A DNA stretch of 46,508 bases from an uncultured Cellvibrio sp. (GCA_937958105.1 CALFXJ010000029.1:1-46508); one strand, 5' to 3'. Shown: positions 17,836 through 26,554, counted from the stretch's first letter. Notes: a model not told the origin generated them from the letters alone. Numbers and translations: made by a program.

Positions 17836-18807
17836 CTAGCCTTCAATGACGGAGGGGCGCCCGAAGACTGGCATACCCTCGCTATCCCAGCGCAGAGGTT
17901 TAACAAAGGTGTGGCGATCCGGATTCCACAGGGGGTCCCCCACAATCTCGGTGTAGGTGCGGGCGTGGTACACCAGCATCACCGTCTCCCCGTCCTCCGC
18001 CAGGGTGAAACTGTTGTGACCGGGACCATAGATGCCGTGCTCATAGCAGGTCTTCAGTACCGGCTCCGGAGACTTATGCCAGCTGGCCGGGTCCAGTAAA
18101 TCGGCGCCCTCGTCGGCCCATAGCAAGCCCATCGCATAGTTTTCGTCGGTTGCACTGGCGGAATAACTGATAAAGATGCGCCCACCATGCTTGACGACTG
18201 ATGGCCCCTCGTTCACCCAGAATCCGCGGATTTCCCAGTCGAACTCCGGCTTACTCAGCATTACCGGCTCCCCGGCGAGCTGCCAGGGGGTTTTCATCGG
18301 GGCAATGTAGAGATTGGAGTTGCCCTCTATCGCCTTGTCTTTCTGCGCCCACAGGTAATAGAGCACGCCCTTGTGAGTAAAAGTGGTGGCATCAAGACAG
18401 AAGGTGTCGATGCCGCTGTCCACTTGCCCCATGAATTCCCACGTCCCCTCCAGAGGGTTAGCGTTTTTGTTGCGAATGGCATACATCCGGTGCTGGAACA
18501 GCTTGTCTTTGATCTCTCGGCTGGGCGCAGCGGCGAAATAGACGTACCAGGCTGACTCGCCGGACTGTGGGTCTTTGTTGAAGTGAATTTCCGGGGCCCA
18601 GATCAGTTCACTGTAGGGACCAGTCTCCGGTTTATGCCAGACGTCCAGGGTCGGGGCTGAGGCCAGTCCGGCAATGGTCTCAGAGCGTCGCAGCTCGATC
18701 CGATCATAAGCGGGAACGGATGCTGTGAAGTAGTAAAAACCATCACTGTGCTTATAAATAAAAGGATCAGCACGCTGTTCAATCAGCGGTGTTAATACCT
18801 GGCTCAC
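17836..18807 (-). CDS. Cytoplasmic GH43 exo-alpha-L-arabinofuranosidase (subfamily 26-like)
   Basis: The 323-residue protein has no signal peptide and is a single GH43 five-bladed propeller. Catalytic residues: Asp14 (RADPFIY), Asp139 (CLDATTF) and Glu200 (VNEGPSVV). The compact form and the RADPFIY and GPGHNSF segments resemble GH43 subfamily 26 exo-1,5-alpha-L-arabinofuranosidases such as the Streptomyces enzyme Araf43A; the subfamily assignment is from memory of motifs. It would release L-arabinose from imported arabino-oligosaccharides, feeding AraA. The start is GTG with AGGAG 7 nt upstream. It is the last gene of the operon, 89 nt after the symporter gene, with a terminator-like hairpin in the gap. 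Confidence 0.87.
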   Translation of the reverse strand: MSQVLTPLIEQRADPFIYKHSDGFYYFTASVPAYDRIELRRSETIAGLASAPTLDVWHKPETGPYSELIWAPEIHFNKDPQSGESAWYVYFAAAPSREIKDKLFQHRMYAIRNKNANPLEGTWEFMGQVDSGIDTFCLDATTFTHKGVLYYLWAQKDKAIEGNSNLYIAPMKTPWQLAGEPVMLSKPEFDWEIRGFWVNEGPSVVKHGGRIFISYSASATDENYAMGLLWADEGADLLDPASWHKSPEPVLKTCYEHGIYGPGHNSFTLAEDGETVMLVYHARTYTEIVGDPLWNPDRHTFVKPLRWDSEGMPVFGRPSVIEG

Positions 18808-18846
18808 GTGAAATCTCCTGCTGGTTGTTCACGGGCATCGCCCGAT

Positions 18847-18872
18847 AAAAACCTGCGCGACCAGCGCGCAGG
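18847..18872 (-). terminator. Internal terminator-like hairpin before the last operon gene
   Basis: CCTGCGCG (18852-18859) pairs with CGCGCAGG (18865-18872) around a 5-nt loop. On the minus strand TTTTT follows directly, so it has the full form of an intrinsic terminator inside the operon, between the symporter and the GH43 gene. It could lower expression of the downstream GH43 relative to the ara genes. No new minus-strand promoter is obvious in the 89-nt gap. Confidence 0.7.
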
Positions 18873-18896
18873 ATTCTGTTGAATAAAGGATGGGCT

Positions 18897-20294
18897 TTAC
18901 ACCGGTGCCGATTCACCGCTTTCGACGGTGGTACCGGCGCTGCCGCCCGGGCCGCTGTCGGCTGGCATTTTTCGGGCGAGCATCTGGTGATAAAAGTTAT
19001 CGGTAATGCGGTACTTGAACATCACCAGCGCCATCAGCAGATGGAAGCCGCCGGCGATGACCGTGAGCATTAACGCTATACCCGTGAGGGCAAAGGCTGT
19101 CTGAGTCTCGCCGGCCTGATAACCAAAATAGGTCAGCAACAGGCCGGTCAGGAATCCGGCAAGGCCCGCTCCGGCTTTCTGACAAAACGAAATACCGCCA
19201 AAGGCCAGACCGGAGACGCGCTTACCATTCTTGGCCTCGCCATAATCCACGGCTTCAGCAATGGCGGACCAGAAGATGGGAGCATGCAGGTCCACCACAA
19301 AAGACAGCAGGATATAAAGCACAAATGCCAGTACCACTTCACCGGGTGAAACGGCAAAGAACATGAGCACACTCAGCACAGCCACCAGGATCTGCGACCA
19401 GCGGAACAGGTTGACCTTGCAATACCATTTAGTAATCCAGGTGGACGCGACCATGGAGACGATGGACGCGGCGATGCCGGAGCTGGTGAATGCCGCAGCC
19501 AGAGATTCGTCACCCCCGAGGTAATAAATTGCATAATAAAACGCTACGCTGCCTCGCAGCGCGTATCCCAGTGTGCCCAGCACACAGCAGGCACACAGCA
19601 CCAGCCATTGATCATTCTTCAACAGCAGACGCAGCTGCTCACGCAGCGGTTGCTTATCCACCACATGCTCAACCCGTTCGCGCGTACTGTAGAAACAGAA
19701 CAACAGCAGAAAGACGCCCACCAATGACATGAAACCCATGGCGAGCTGATAGCCTTTGGCAAGATTATCTCCACCCCACATCACTGCCAGCGGCGGCACG
19801 GATGCGACGATGATGACATTGGCAATCTTGGCAAAAAACATCCGGTAGCCATTAGCTGACAAGCGCTCCTGTGGATCAGAAGTCAGCACGCCAATATAGG
19901 AAATATAGGGAATAGCCACGCCGGTAAACATCAGGGTGGCAAACAGATAAGTCACGTAAGCCCAGACCAGTTTGGCGTTGTAGGAAAGATCCGGTGTCGT
20001 AAACAGCAGGAACACCGCAAACCCATAAGGAATCGCAAGATACAGAAAGTACGGGCGAAAGCGACCAAGACGGGATTTATACTTATCCGTGATGAGCCCC
20101 ATAAGAGGATCACTGACAGCGTCGATCAGGCGGGCAACCAGAAACAGCGTGCCCACGTGGGCAGGCTTCAGTCCAAAAATATCCGTATAAAAATACTGCA
20201 TAAAGTAGAACATCGCGGCGATCATGACGTTGACCGCCATATCCCCGGCTCCGAAGCCTACTTTCTCGGTGATCGATAGTTTTTGTGTTTTCAT
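18897..20294 (-). CDS. GPH-family sugar:cation symporter (arabinoside/arabinose uptake, predicted)
   Basis: The 465-residue inner-membrane transporter has about 12 hydrophobic segments. The opening LSITEKVGFGAGDMAVN and the DAVSDPLMG and RLGRFRPYFLY motifs are typical of the glycoside-pentoside-hexuronide:cation symporter family (MelB, XynB/XylP-like). It lies within the operon between the yqaB-like phosphatase and the cytoplasmic GH43, so it probably imports arabinose or short arabino-oligosaccharides with Na+ or H+. The C-terminus is an unusual soluble Gly/Ser/Pro tail (about 440-465). A second paralogue is at 27661-29139. Confidence 0.9.
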   Translation of the reverse strand: MKTQKLSITEKVGFGAGDMAVNVMIAAMFYFMQYFYTDIFGLKPAHVGTLFLVARLIDAVSDPLMGLITDKYKSRLGRFRPYFLYLAIPYGFAVFLLFTTPDLSYNAKLVWAYVTYLFATLMFTGVAIPYISYIGVLTSDPQERLSANGYRMFFAKIANVIIVASVPPLAVMWGGDNLAKGYQLAMGFMSLVGVFLLLFCFYSTRERVEHVVDKQPLREQLRLLLKNDQWLVLCACCVLGTLGYALRGSVAFYYAIYYLGGDESLAAAFTSSGIAASIVSMVASTWITKWYCKVNLFRWSQILVAVLSVLMFFAVSPGEVVLAFVLYILLSFVVDLHAPIFWSAIAEAVDYGEAKNGKRVSGLAFGGISFCQKAGAGLAGFLTGLLLTYFGYQAGETQTAFALTGIALMLTVIAGGFHLLMALVMFKYRITDNFYHQMLARKMPADSGPGGSAGTTVESGESAPV

Positions 20295-20315
20295 TATTAT
20301 TATTACCTTTTGGTG

Positions 20316-20386
20316 CGGCCGGCAGATTCAGGCAGGAATAATCATGCCCCTCATCCGCCGTGGTTGATTATGGTTGCCGCCGGCCG
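20316..20386. repeat. Long intercistronic inverted repeat between yqaB-like and symporter genes
   Basis: CGGCCGGC (20316-20323) is complementary to GCCGGCCG (20379-20386). Inside it, ATAATC (20338-20343) is complementary to GATTAT (20366-20371). No T-tract follows. It probably folds in the operon mRNA and could mark a processing or stability boundary in the 152-nt gap. Confidence 0.5.
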
Positions 20387-20446
20387 TGGCAGTCTTACAA
20401 CGCGCGGATTCATCTGCGCAGTCCAGGATATTTACTTCACAACAAA

Positions 20447-21046
20447 CTACAGAAAATAATCGTTTTCTATCTTCAGAACTTCCAATACATCAATCGCCTC
20501 CATGCCGGCATGACGTGCAGCCAGCAGTCCCATCTGCGCATCTTCAAATACGACGCAGCGGGTCGGAGTTACACTCATCAATTCAGCACAGCGCAAAAAA
20601 GTATCTGGCGCAGGTTTGGGATTAGCCACCTGATCAGCACCGACAACCACATCAATATATTGATCAAGCCCACACAGCCGCAGGATGTTTTCTGCCTCAA
20701 CGGTATAAGCGCCGGTCCCCACTGCCATCGGCTTTTTACCGTGATATTTTTTGACTATCTCCAACAGCGCCGTGGGCTTTACGTACCGGTGCATATGCTC
20801 GCGGACAAAAGCCTCTTTAAAGTCATTCATCTCCACTGTGGTTGCATTGACGTCGCAGTTGAATTTTTCTATCAGTAATTCCAGGGTTCCTTTCGTGGGA
20901 ACACCGGCGAGGGAGCGCATATAGGGGCGGTCGATGGGGATGGCAAAACGGGTGAGCGTTTCTGTCCAGGCGACTTCATGTAACTGCCCGCTGTCTACCA
21001 GGGTGCCGTCCATGTCGAAGATCAGTGCATCAAAGTGGTCGTACAT
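20447..21046 (-). CDS. yqaB: HAD sugar-phosphate phosphatase, YqaB/beta-phosphoglucomutase-like
   Basis: This 199-residue HAD hydrolase has motif I Asp11-Met-Asp13-Gly-Thr, a helical cap (about 15-85), motif II Thr111 (AVGTG), motif III Lys144 (NPKPAPDTF) and motif IV Glu168-Asp169 (VVFEDAQMG). The FEDA, CVVFED and RRPMAVGTG-like segments recall E. coli YqaB, which dephosphorylates fructose 1-phosphate and 6-phosphogluconate. Here it sits in the araBDA operon, 149 nt after araA, with a REP in between. A plausible job is removing toxic or dead-end phosphosugars that accumulate during arabinose growth. The symbol is by resemblance only. Confidence 0.82.
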   Translation of the reverse strand: MYDHFDALIFDMDGTLVDSGQLHEVAWTETLTRFAIPIDRPYMRSLAGVPTKGTLELLIEKFNCDVNATTVEMNDFKEAFVREHMHRYVKPTALLEIVKKYHGKKPMAVGTGAYTVEAENILRLCGLDQYIDVVVGADQVANPKPAPDTFLRCAELMSVTPTRCVVFEDAQMGLLAARHAGMEAIDVLEVLKIENDYFL

Positions 21047-21111
21047 AATATTTCTCGCTGAATAAAAAGCAGCGATTACAGCATATTGAACGAGGTTTGC
21101 CTAAGGGATCG

Positions 21112-21145
21112 GGTCGGATTAGACCGCGCTGCGGCTAATCCGACC
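21112..21145. repeat. REP palindrome inside the ara operon
   Basis: GGTCGGATTAG (21112-21122) and CTAATCCGACC (21135-21145) are perfectly complementary around a 12-nt loop. This is the same palindrome family as the 1-239 array. It lies between araA and the yqaB-like gene, where REP hairpins often protect upstream mRNA from 3' exonucleases. Confidence 0.85.
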
Positions 21146-21195
21146 TCAGGTTTGTCGGTGATCCCTGAAACCAGGCAAGTTACTCAACGACGGGA

Positions 21196-22698
21196 TCAGA
21201 TACCTTGGCTTAAGTGATAGAAGGCTGCGTTATGACGCAGTTCGGTCTTCAGGCTGCGTACGGTGGTATCCGCGCCGATGACCACGGCTTCAATGCCGGC
21301 CATCTCGGCAAGGTCAACAGCTTCATCCACCGTAATACCCTGGGTGTAGGCACTGTGGTGTGCACCGCCCGCATGGATCCAGGCAGCCGCAGCCACTTCA
21401 AGATTCGGGCGAGGTTCCCACAGGGCTTTTGCCACAGGCAGGTTTGGCAATTCCTGCGGCGGATTCACGGTATCCACTTCGTTGATGATCATGCGGAACC
21501 GGGTACCCAGATCAATCACAGAGATACACAGTGCCGGTCCGGGCTTGCCGGTGAAGATCAGACGAGCAATGTCGTTGCGACAACCGATGGTATGCAGATG
21601 CACTTCCAGCTTCGGTTTTTCTGCTGCAATCGACGGGCAGATCTCCAGCATGTGTGCACCCAGCACCTGATCCGGTGCACCAAAGTGGTAGGTGTAATCT
21701 TCCATAAAGGTAGAGCCGCCTTCGCGTCCCTTGGACATGACTTTCGCAATGCGCACCATGGCTGCAGTTTTCCAGTCGCCTTCGCCACCGTAACCAAAAC
21801 CGGCCGCCATCAAACGCTGAGTAGCCAGGCCCGGCAGGTTGGTCAGGCCGGTCAGGTTTTCAAAGCAGTTGGTGAATGCACCGAAGCCGCCTTCGGTCAA
21901 AAATTTCAGCATTCCCAGTTCCAGACGCGCTTCGTTCTTCAGCATCTGGAATTGATGTTCGTCGTCGAAGAGTGCGGGAGAAACACTGTACTCAGCGCGA
22001 TAGACTTCAATCTGCTGCGCGACTTCTTCGTCGGTAACGGCATCAACCACTTTCTGCAGATCACCCAGACCGTAGGCATGAACTTCGTAACCAAACTGAA
22101 TTTGTGCCGAGACCTTATCGCCTTCGGTCACCGCAACCTGCCGCATGTTGTCACCGAAGCGGGCAATCTTGAGATTGCGACTTTCATTCCAGCCCATGGC
22201 TACGCGGCACCAGCTGTCGATCTGGCGCTGCACTGACTCGTTTGCCCAGTGGCCCACCACCACCTTGCGATCATGGCGCAGGCGAGTACTGATATGACCA
22301 AATTCCCGATCACCGTGGGCACTCTGGTTCAGGTTCATGAAGTGCATGTTGATGTCTGCAAAGGGCAGCTCAGCATTAAACTGTGTATGCAGATGCATGT
22401 AAGGTTTGCTCAGCACCTTCAGCCCGGAGATCCACATCTTCGCCGGAGAGAATGTGTGCATCCACAGGATCAGACCGATACAGTTTTCATCGCTGTTGGC
22501 GCGCTGGCAGACCGAAAGAATTTCACCGGGAGACTTAACCGTGTCCTGCGCAACAATCTTGACGGAAATGCGCTCCGACGCCGTCAACGACTCGGCAATC
22601 TTCTGACTGTTTTCCGCCACTTGCTTCAGGACGCCGGGGCCGTACAGATGCTGGGAACCGGTGACCAGCCACACTTCTTTATTGCCGTAAATCTTCAT
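21196..22698 (-). CDS. araA: L-arabinose isomerase
   Basis: At 500 residues it has the same length as E. coli AraA. It converts L-arabinose to L-ribulose in the cytoplasm and uses Mn2+. Metal and catalytic residues fall where expected: Glu306 (YGGEGDWK), Glu333 (FMEDYTYH), His349 (LGAHMLE) and the His447-His448 pair (GGAHHS). The N-terminus (EVWLVTGSQHLYG) is the classic family opening. It is the third gene of the operon, 78 nt after araD. No domain is missing. Confidence 0.97.
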   Translation of the reverse strand: MKIYGNKEVWLVTGSQHLYGPGVLKQVAENSQKIAESLTASERISVKIVAQDTVKSPGEILSVCQRANSDENCIGLILWMHTFSPAKMWISGLKVLSKPYMHLHTQFNAELPFADINMHFMNLNQSAHGDREFGHISTRLRHDRKVVVGHWANESVQRQIDSWCRVAMGWNESRNLKIARFGDNMRQVAVTEGDKVSAQIQFGYEVHAYGLGDLQKVVDAVTDEEVAQQIEVYRAEYSVSPALFDDEHQFQMLKNEARLELGMLKFLTEGGFGAFTNCFENLTGLTNLPGLATQRLMAAGFGYGGEGDWKTAAMVRIAKVMSKGREGGSTFMEDYTYHFGAPDQVLGAHMLEICPSIAAEKPKLEVHLHTIGCRNDIARLIFTGKPGPALCISVIDLGTRFRMIINEVDTVNPPQELPNLPVAKALWEPRPNLEVAAAAWIHAGGAHHSAYTQGITVDEAVDLAEMAGIEAVVIGADTTVRSLKTELRHNAAFYHLSQGI

Positions 22699-22776
22699 TA
22701 CTGATTCCTCAAATATTGTTGCTGTTTTGTCAGTTGTTACGCGGTAACGCGATGACAGGCCTGCTGTCGTGGATCA

Positions 22777-23472
22777 TTATTTCGTTTGTCCGTAGTACGC
22801 ATTCTTGCCGTGCTTTCGCAGGTAGTGCTTGTCTACGATGCCCTGTTTTAACGGGGCTACCTGTGGATCAAGTGTGCGGGTGAGGTAGGCCATGCGCGCG
22901 ATCTCTTCGAGAATCACAGCGTGGTACACCGCTTCTGCAGCACTCTTGCCCCAGGTAAAAGGTGCGTGACCTGCGACGATCACCATGGGCACTTCCACCG
23001 GGCTGCGCGTGGCAAAGCAATCCGTAATCTGAACGCCGGTTTCTTCTTCGTAGTCGCGGGTTATCTGCTCATCAGTCATCACTGCAGTGCAGGGAATTTC
23101 ACCATAGGCGTAATCTGCGTGCGTAGTGCCATAACACGGAATCGCCTGTTGGGTCTGAGCCCAGGCAGTGGCGTAGGTGGAATGGGTATGTGTGACGCCG
23201 CCGATGGTGTCGAAGTGGCGATACAGATGCGTGTGAGTTTTGGTATCGGATGACGGGCGCAGTTTGCCTTCAACAATATTGTTGTCCAGATCGACAATCA
23301 CCATGTCATCGGGTGTCAGAGCTTCATAGGCAACACCGCTGGGTTTGATGGCAATCACGCCTTTGTCGCGATCAATCTGCGACACATTGCCCCAGGTATA
23401 CACCACCAGATTGCGCCGCTGCAGCTCCATGTTTGCCTCATAGGCTGCATGCTTGAGTTCGCGGTAACTCAT
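22777..23472 (-). CDS. araD: L-ribulose-5-phosphate 4-epimerase
   Basis: The 231-residue class II aldolase-fold enzyme converts L-ribulose 5-phosphate to D-xylulose 5-phosphate. The Zn-binding and catalytic set is visible: Asp76 (SSDTKTH), His95 and His97 (THTHS), His169 (AGHAPFTWG), and the C-terminal KHYLRKHG and AYYGQ. The start ATG overlaps the araB stop as ATGA (23469-23472), so translation is coupled to ribulokinase. Confidence 0.97.
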   Translation of the reverse strand: MSYRELKHAAYEANMELQRRNLVVYTWGNVSQIDRDKGVIAIKPSGVAYEALTPDDMVIVDLDNNIVEGKLRPSSDTKTHTHLYRHFDTIGGVTHTHSTYATAWAQTQQAIPCYGTTHADYAYGEIPCTAVMTDEQITRDYEEETGVQITDCFATRSPVEVPMVIVAGHAPFTWGKSAAEAVYHAVILEEIARMAYLTRTLDPQVAPLKQGIVDKHYLRKHGKNAYYGQTK

Positions 23473-25136
23473 AACTGGCCTCCACTGACAAACGCACCCA
23501 GCTGCTGGTATTTGCGGTAAAGGTTTTCATAAATCCCGGCGTTGGTCGCATCAGGCAGATAGGTTTTGCACACCGGTGAAGCCATGGCTTGCTGAGCACT
23601 CGCCACATCCGGGTAAACGCCGCCCACGGTTGCCGCAAAGATGGCGGCGCCCAATGCACAGCTTTGTTCACTTTCGAGCACGTCGATGGGGCAATTCCAC
23701 ACATCGGCGCAGACCTGCATGATGAAGTCAGATTTTTTGGAGATACCGCCAATCACTACCACGGAATCAATAGCCACACCTTCCGCTTTAAAGCGCTCGA
23801 TGATCGCCCGCGCACCGAATGCCGTGGCTTCCACCAGCGCACGGAATATATGCGGTGCTTCGCTGCCCATCTTCAGACCGGCAATCGCCATGGTCAAGGT
23901 CTGATCCGCGTCCGGTGTACGCCGGCCATTGACCCAGTCCAGCGCGGTAATCCCGGTCTCGCCCGCCGGAATTTGACTGGCGGCATCGCCGAGCTGACGC
24001 AAAGTATTGTCTTCCAGTTCCTGGATCAATGCTGCCTTGGCTGCATCATCCAGCGCAGTGGATTGCTGCAGTACATTGAGTGCCGGCCACATCAGCACAT
24101 TGCGGAACCAGGCATAAAGGTCACCGAAGGCCGACTGCCCTGCTTCGAGTCCGACCATGCCGGGCATAACCGAACCATCAACCTGCCCGCAGATACCGCG
24201 GATGCATTTCTCACCGATGTCCTCATAACGGGCCACGGTGATGTCGCAGGTGGAGGTGCCCATGATCTTGGTCAATACGCCGGGTTTTACGTTGGCCGCA
24301 ACGGCACCCATATGACAGTCGAACGCACTGAAGCCCACCGGGATGCCTGCCGGCAAGCCGAGCCGGTCAGCCCACTCGTCGGTGAGTGCACCCACGGCCT
24401 GATCGGATGTAAAAGTTTCTTTTGGCAGGCGATCGCGCAGCCCGTCCAGCAGAGGATCGATACTCACAAAGAAATCATTGGGTGGATAGCCGCCCCAGCT
24501 CTCGTGCCACATCACCTTATGGCCGGTGGCGCAACGTCCCATGCGTAACTGGCTGGGATGGGTGGTGCCGGTAAGCACCGCAGACATCCAGTCGCAATGC
24601 TCGACCCAGTAGTAGGCATTGGCGCGGACGGCGGGATCTTCGCGCAGCACATGAAGCGCCTTGGCCCAGTACCATTCGGATGAATAGATACCGCCTTCGT
24701 ACTTCAGGTAATTGACCGGTGCCCGACTGGCAGCAGCGGTAATTTCCTGAGCCTCTTTGATGGCTGTGTGGTCTTTCCAGAGCACAAACATGGCGTTGGG
24801 GTTGTCGGCAAATTCCGGCTTCAATGCCAGCGCAACACCCGCTTCATCCACCGCCACCGGGGTTGAACCGGTTGTATCAAAACTGATGCCCACCACCTGA
24901 CGGGCAGCACCAGCTGGCGCCTTGGTCCATAACCCCCTTACTGCCGCTTCCAGGCTTTCGAGGTAATCCAGGGGGTGCTGGCGGAACTGATCTTTGGCGG
25001 GAACACAGTAAAGTCCCTGCTTCCAGCGCGGGTAATACACCACCTGCGTGGCAACTTCGGCACCGGTGTGGGCATCCACCAGGAGAGCTCGTACAGAATC
25101 CGAGCCATAATCCAGGCCCAGGGCATAAGACGTCAT
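23469..25136 (-). CDS. araB: L-ribulokinase (FGGY family)
   Basis: The 555-residue FGGY kinase phosphorylates L-ribulose at C5 using ATP. The opening GLDYGSDSVRALLVD is the phosphate-1 loop, and YPRWKQGLYC and QFRQHPLDY match AraB rather than glycerol or xylulose kinases. MGTSTCDI and the late VIGGISKKSD carry the adenosine-binding part. It is the first gene of the operon, with the predicted promoter and operator 58-99 bp upstream. The gene order araB-araD-araA differs from the enteric araBAD order. Confidence 0.97.
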   Translation of the reverse strand: MTSYALGLDYGSDSVRALLVDAHTGAEVATQVVYYPRWKQGLYCVPAKDQFRQHPLDYLESLEAAVRGLWTKAPAGAARQVVGISFDTTGSTPVAVDEAGVALALKPEFADNPNAMFVLWKDHTAIKEAQEITAAASRAPVNYLKYEGGIYSSEWYWAKALHVLREDPAVRANAYYWVEHCDWMSAVLTGTTHPSQLRMGRCATGHKVMWHESWGGYPPNDFFVSIDPLLDGLRDRLPKETFTSDQAVGALTDEWADRLGLPAGIPVGFSAFDCHMGAVAANVKPGVLTKIMGTSTCDITVARYEDIGEKCIRGICGQVDGSVMPGMVGLEAGQSAFGDLYAWFRNVLMWPALNVLQQSTALDDAAKAALIQELEDNTLRQLGDAASQIPAGETGITALDWVNGRRTPDADQTLTMAIAGLKMGSEAPHIFRALVEATAFGARAIIERFKAEGVAIDSVVVIGGISKKSDFIMQVCADVWNCPIDVLESEQSCALGAAIFAATVGGVYPDVASAQQAMASPVCKTYLPDATNAGIYENLYRKYQQLGAFVSGGQL

Positions 25137-25193
25137 AGGTCACCTTGTTGAACTGGCTGAACCGAGCTGGCGCGGATTTCAGCTGATTATCTA

Positions 25194-25235
25194 TATTGTA
25201 TGATAATATTATTCAAAATTCGTCAAGTTTGTCAA
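25194..25235 (-). promoter_or_regulatory. Predicted araB promoter with TATTGT-ATG-ATAATA operator
   Basis: On the minus strand a consensus -35 TTGACA (25230-25235) is followed after 18 bp by TAATAT (25206-25211). The palindrome TATTGTATGATAATA (25194-25208, one mismatch between arms) overlaps the -10. It sits 58-72 bp before the araB ATG, so a bound protein would block RNA polymerase at the ara operon promoter. Confidence 0.62.
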
Positions 25236-25290
25236 TGGACGGACCCCATAACTACGACAAAAAGTCAGACAGAATATAAGTGTATGCGAA

Positions 25291-25322
25291 GCAGAAAAAA
25301 CGGCCAGTGGTGAGCTGGCCGT
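25291..25322 (-). terminator. Intrinsic terminator of the secreted GH43 gene
   Basis: ACGGCCAG (25300-25307) and CTGGCCGT (25315-25322) form an 8-bp stem with a 7-nt loop. On the minus strand it is followed by TTTTTCTGC. It lies 64 nt after the GH43 stop and just upstream of the araB promoter, separating the two units. Confidence 0.85.
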
Positions 25323-25385
25323 AAAGCGATCATGCAGAAGAGAACTTCAACGAGGAACAACAGGCAGAACAACTATTTAAAACAG

Positions 25386-26339
25386 CTACTTAACCGGGGC
25401 GACACCTTCGCTGGTCATGATGATCCGTTTAATGGTGCCGTCAGGGTTGTAATGCAGGTCATCGATAGCCACCGAGCGACGGAAGCTGCCACCGTCGGGC
25501 ACGTGCCCGCCGGTATGGTAGATAAAGAACGAGCGACCTTTAAATTCGATGATGGACTGGTGATTGGTATTGGAGTTACCGGCCAGTTCGTTAAGAATCC
25601 CCTTGTACACCCAGGGGCCTTTGATGCTCTTGCTCATGGCGTAACCGATCTTCTCCGGAAAGCCCATAGCATAGGACAGGTAATAGTATTCCCCGTGCTT
25701 ATGCACCCAGATAGCCTCGGTGAAATCCGGCAGACCTTCGATGGCATGGATGGGGCCATCCAGCTCAATCATATTGTCTTTCAGCTTGGCGTAACGGGGT
25801 TTGGTATTTCCCCAGAACAGATACGCTTGACCGTCATCATCAATAAAGGCCGCCGGGTCCAGATCATCCCAGTCGATGTCGGTATCTGTGGTCATATCGT
25901 TACTGATAAGCGCTTTGCCTAAAGCGTCTTTGAACGGCCCCAAGGGACTGTCAGCGACCGCCACTCCAATTGCAAAGCCGTTGATGGTGGCGTGACGCAC
26001 GGTCACATACCAATAGAACTTCCCGCCTTTTTCAATCACATGGGCAGCCCAGGCATCCCCTTTAGCCCATTTGAAATCCTTCACCGACAGCTTCGGACCG
26101 TGCTCTTTCCAGTTCACCATGTCGGTGGAAGAGAACACCAGCCATTTGTGCATCTCATAAAACTTGGTGTTGTCCTTGGCCTCATCATGGCCGGTGTACA
26201 GATAGACGGTACCGTCATGGACCATCGCCGCCGGGTCAGCGGTCAGCACATGGGGGAAGATCGGGTTAGCAGCCTGACTGGCAGCAGAAATCAGCAATGA
26301 CAGGGGCATCAAGGTGCGGCGAACAAAGGAACGAAACAT
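25386..26339 (-). CDS. Secreted GH43 arabinofuranosidase
   Basis: The 317-residue protein has a signal peptide (about 1-23, ending SQAA) and a single GH43 propeller. Triad: Asp35 (TADPAAM), Asp161 (DLDPAAF) and Glu208 (DFTEAIW). The opening TADPAAMVHDG with YLYTGHDEA is shared with arabinoxylan/arabinan side-chain arabinofuranosidases rather than endo-arabinanases. It is probably periplasmic or outer-membrane-facing, removing arabinofuranosyl branches before import. It is a single-gene unit with its own predicted promoter and operator and its own terminator. The GH43 subfamily is not certain. Confidence 0.87.
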   Translation of the reverse strand: MFRSFVRRTLMPLSLLISAASQAANPIFPHVLTADPAAMVHDGTVYLYTGHDEAKDNTKFYEMHKWLVFSSTDMVNWKEHGPKLSVKDFKWAKGDAWAAHVIEKGGKFYWYVTVRHATINGFAIGVAVADSPLGPFKDALGKALISNDMTTDTDIDWDDLDPAAFIDDDGQAYLFWGNTKPRYAKLKDNMIELDGPIHAIEGLPDFTEAIWVHKHGEYYYLSYAMGFPEKIGYAMSKSIKGPWVYKGILNELAGNSNTNHQSIIEFKGRSFFIYHTGGHVPDGGSFRRSVAIDDLHYNPDGTIKRIIMTSEGVAPVK

Positions 26340-26373
26340 GAAGTACCTGCTTATTATGGTTATCTATCAGTCA

Positions 26374-26413
26374 TATTGTAATACAATATAATAAAAGCTA
26401 AACAGAAGATCAA
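26374..26413 (-). promoter_or_regulatory. Predicted GH43 promoter with perfect TATTGT-AAT-ACAATA operator
   Basis: On the minus strand TTGATC (26408-26413) and TATATT (26385-26390) are spaced by 17 bp. The palindrome TATTGTAATACAATA (26374-26388) has perfect arms and overlaps the -10. It is 35-49 bp before the GH43 start, the closest of the four sites to its gene. Confidence 0.62.
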
Positions 26414-26554
26414 GCAGCAAACCTCTTGCAGGGATTCAGTAAGGGCGGAAAGGCTCAAATCCGCAATCAGGCGGGGAAGGCAGGAAAGCGGTAAAACCGG
26501 GGGCAGGAAAAGCCGTGTCAGCAGAAGGACTTAGGTAGTGATTTGCAGACTACA

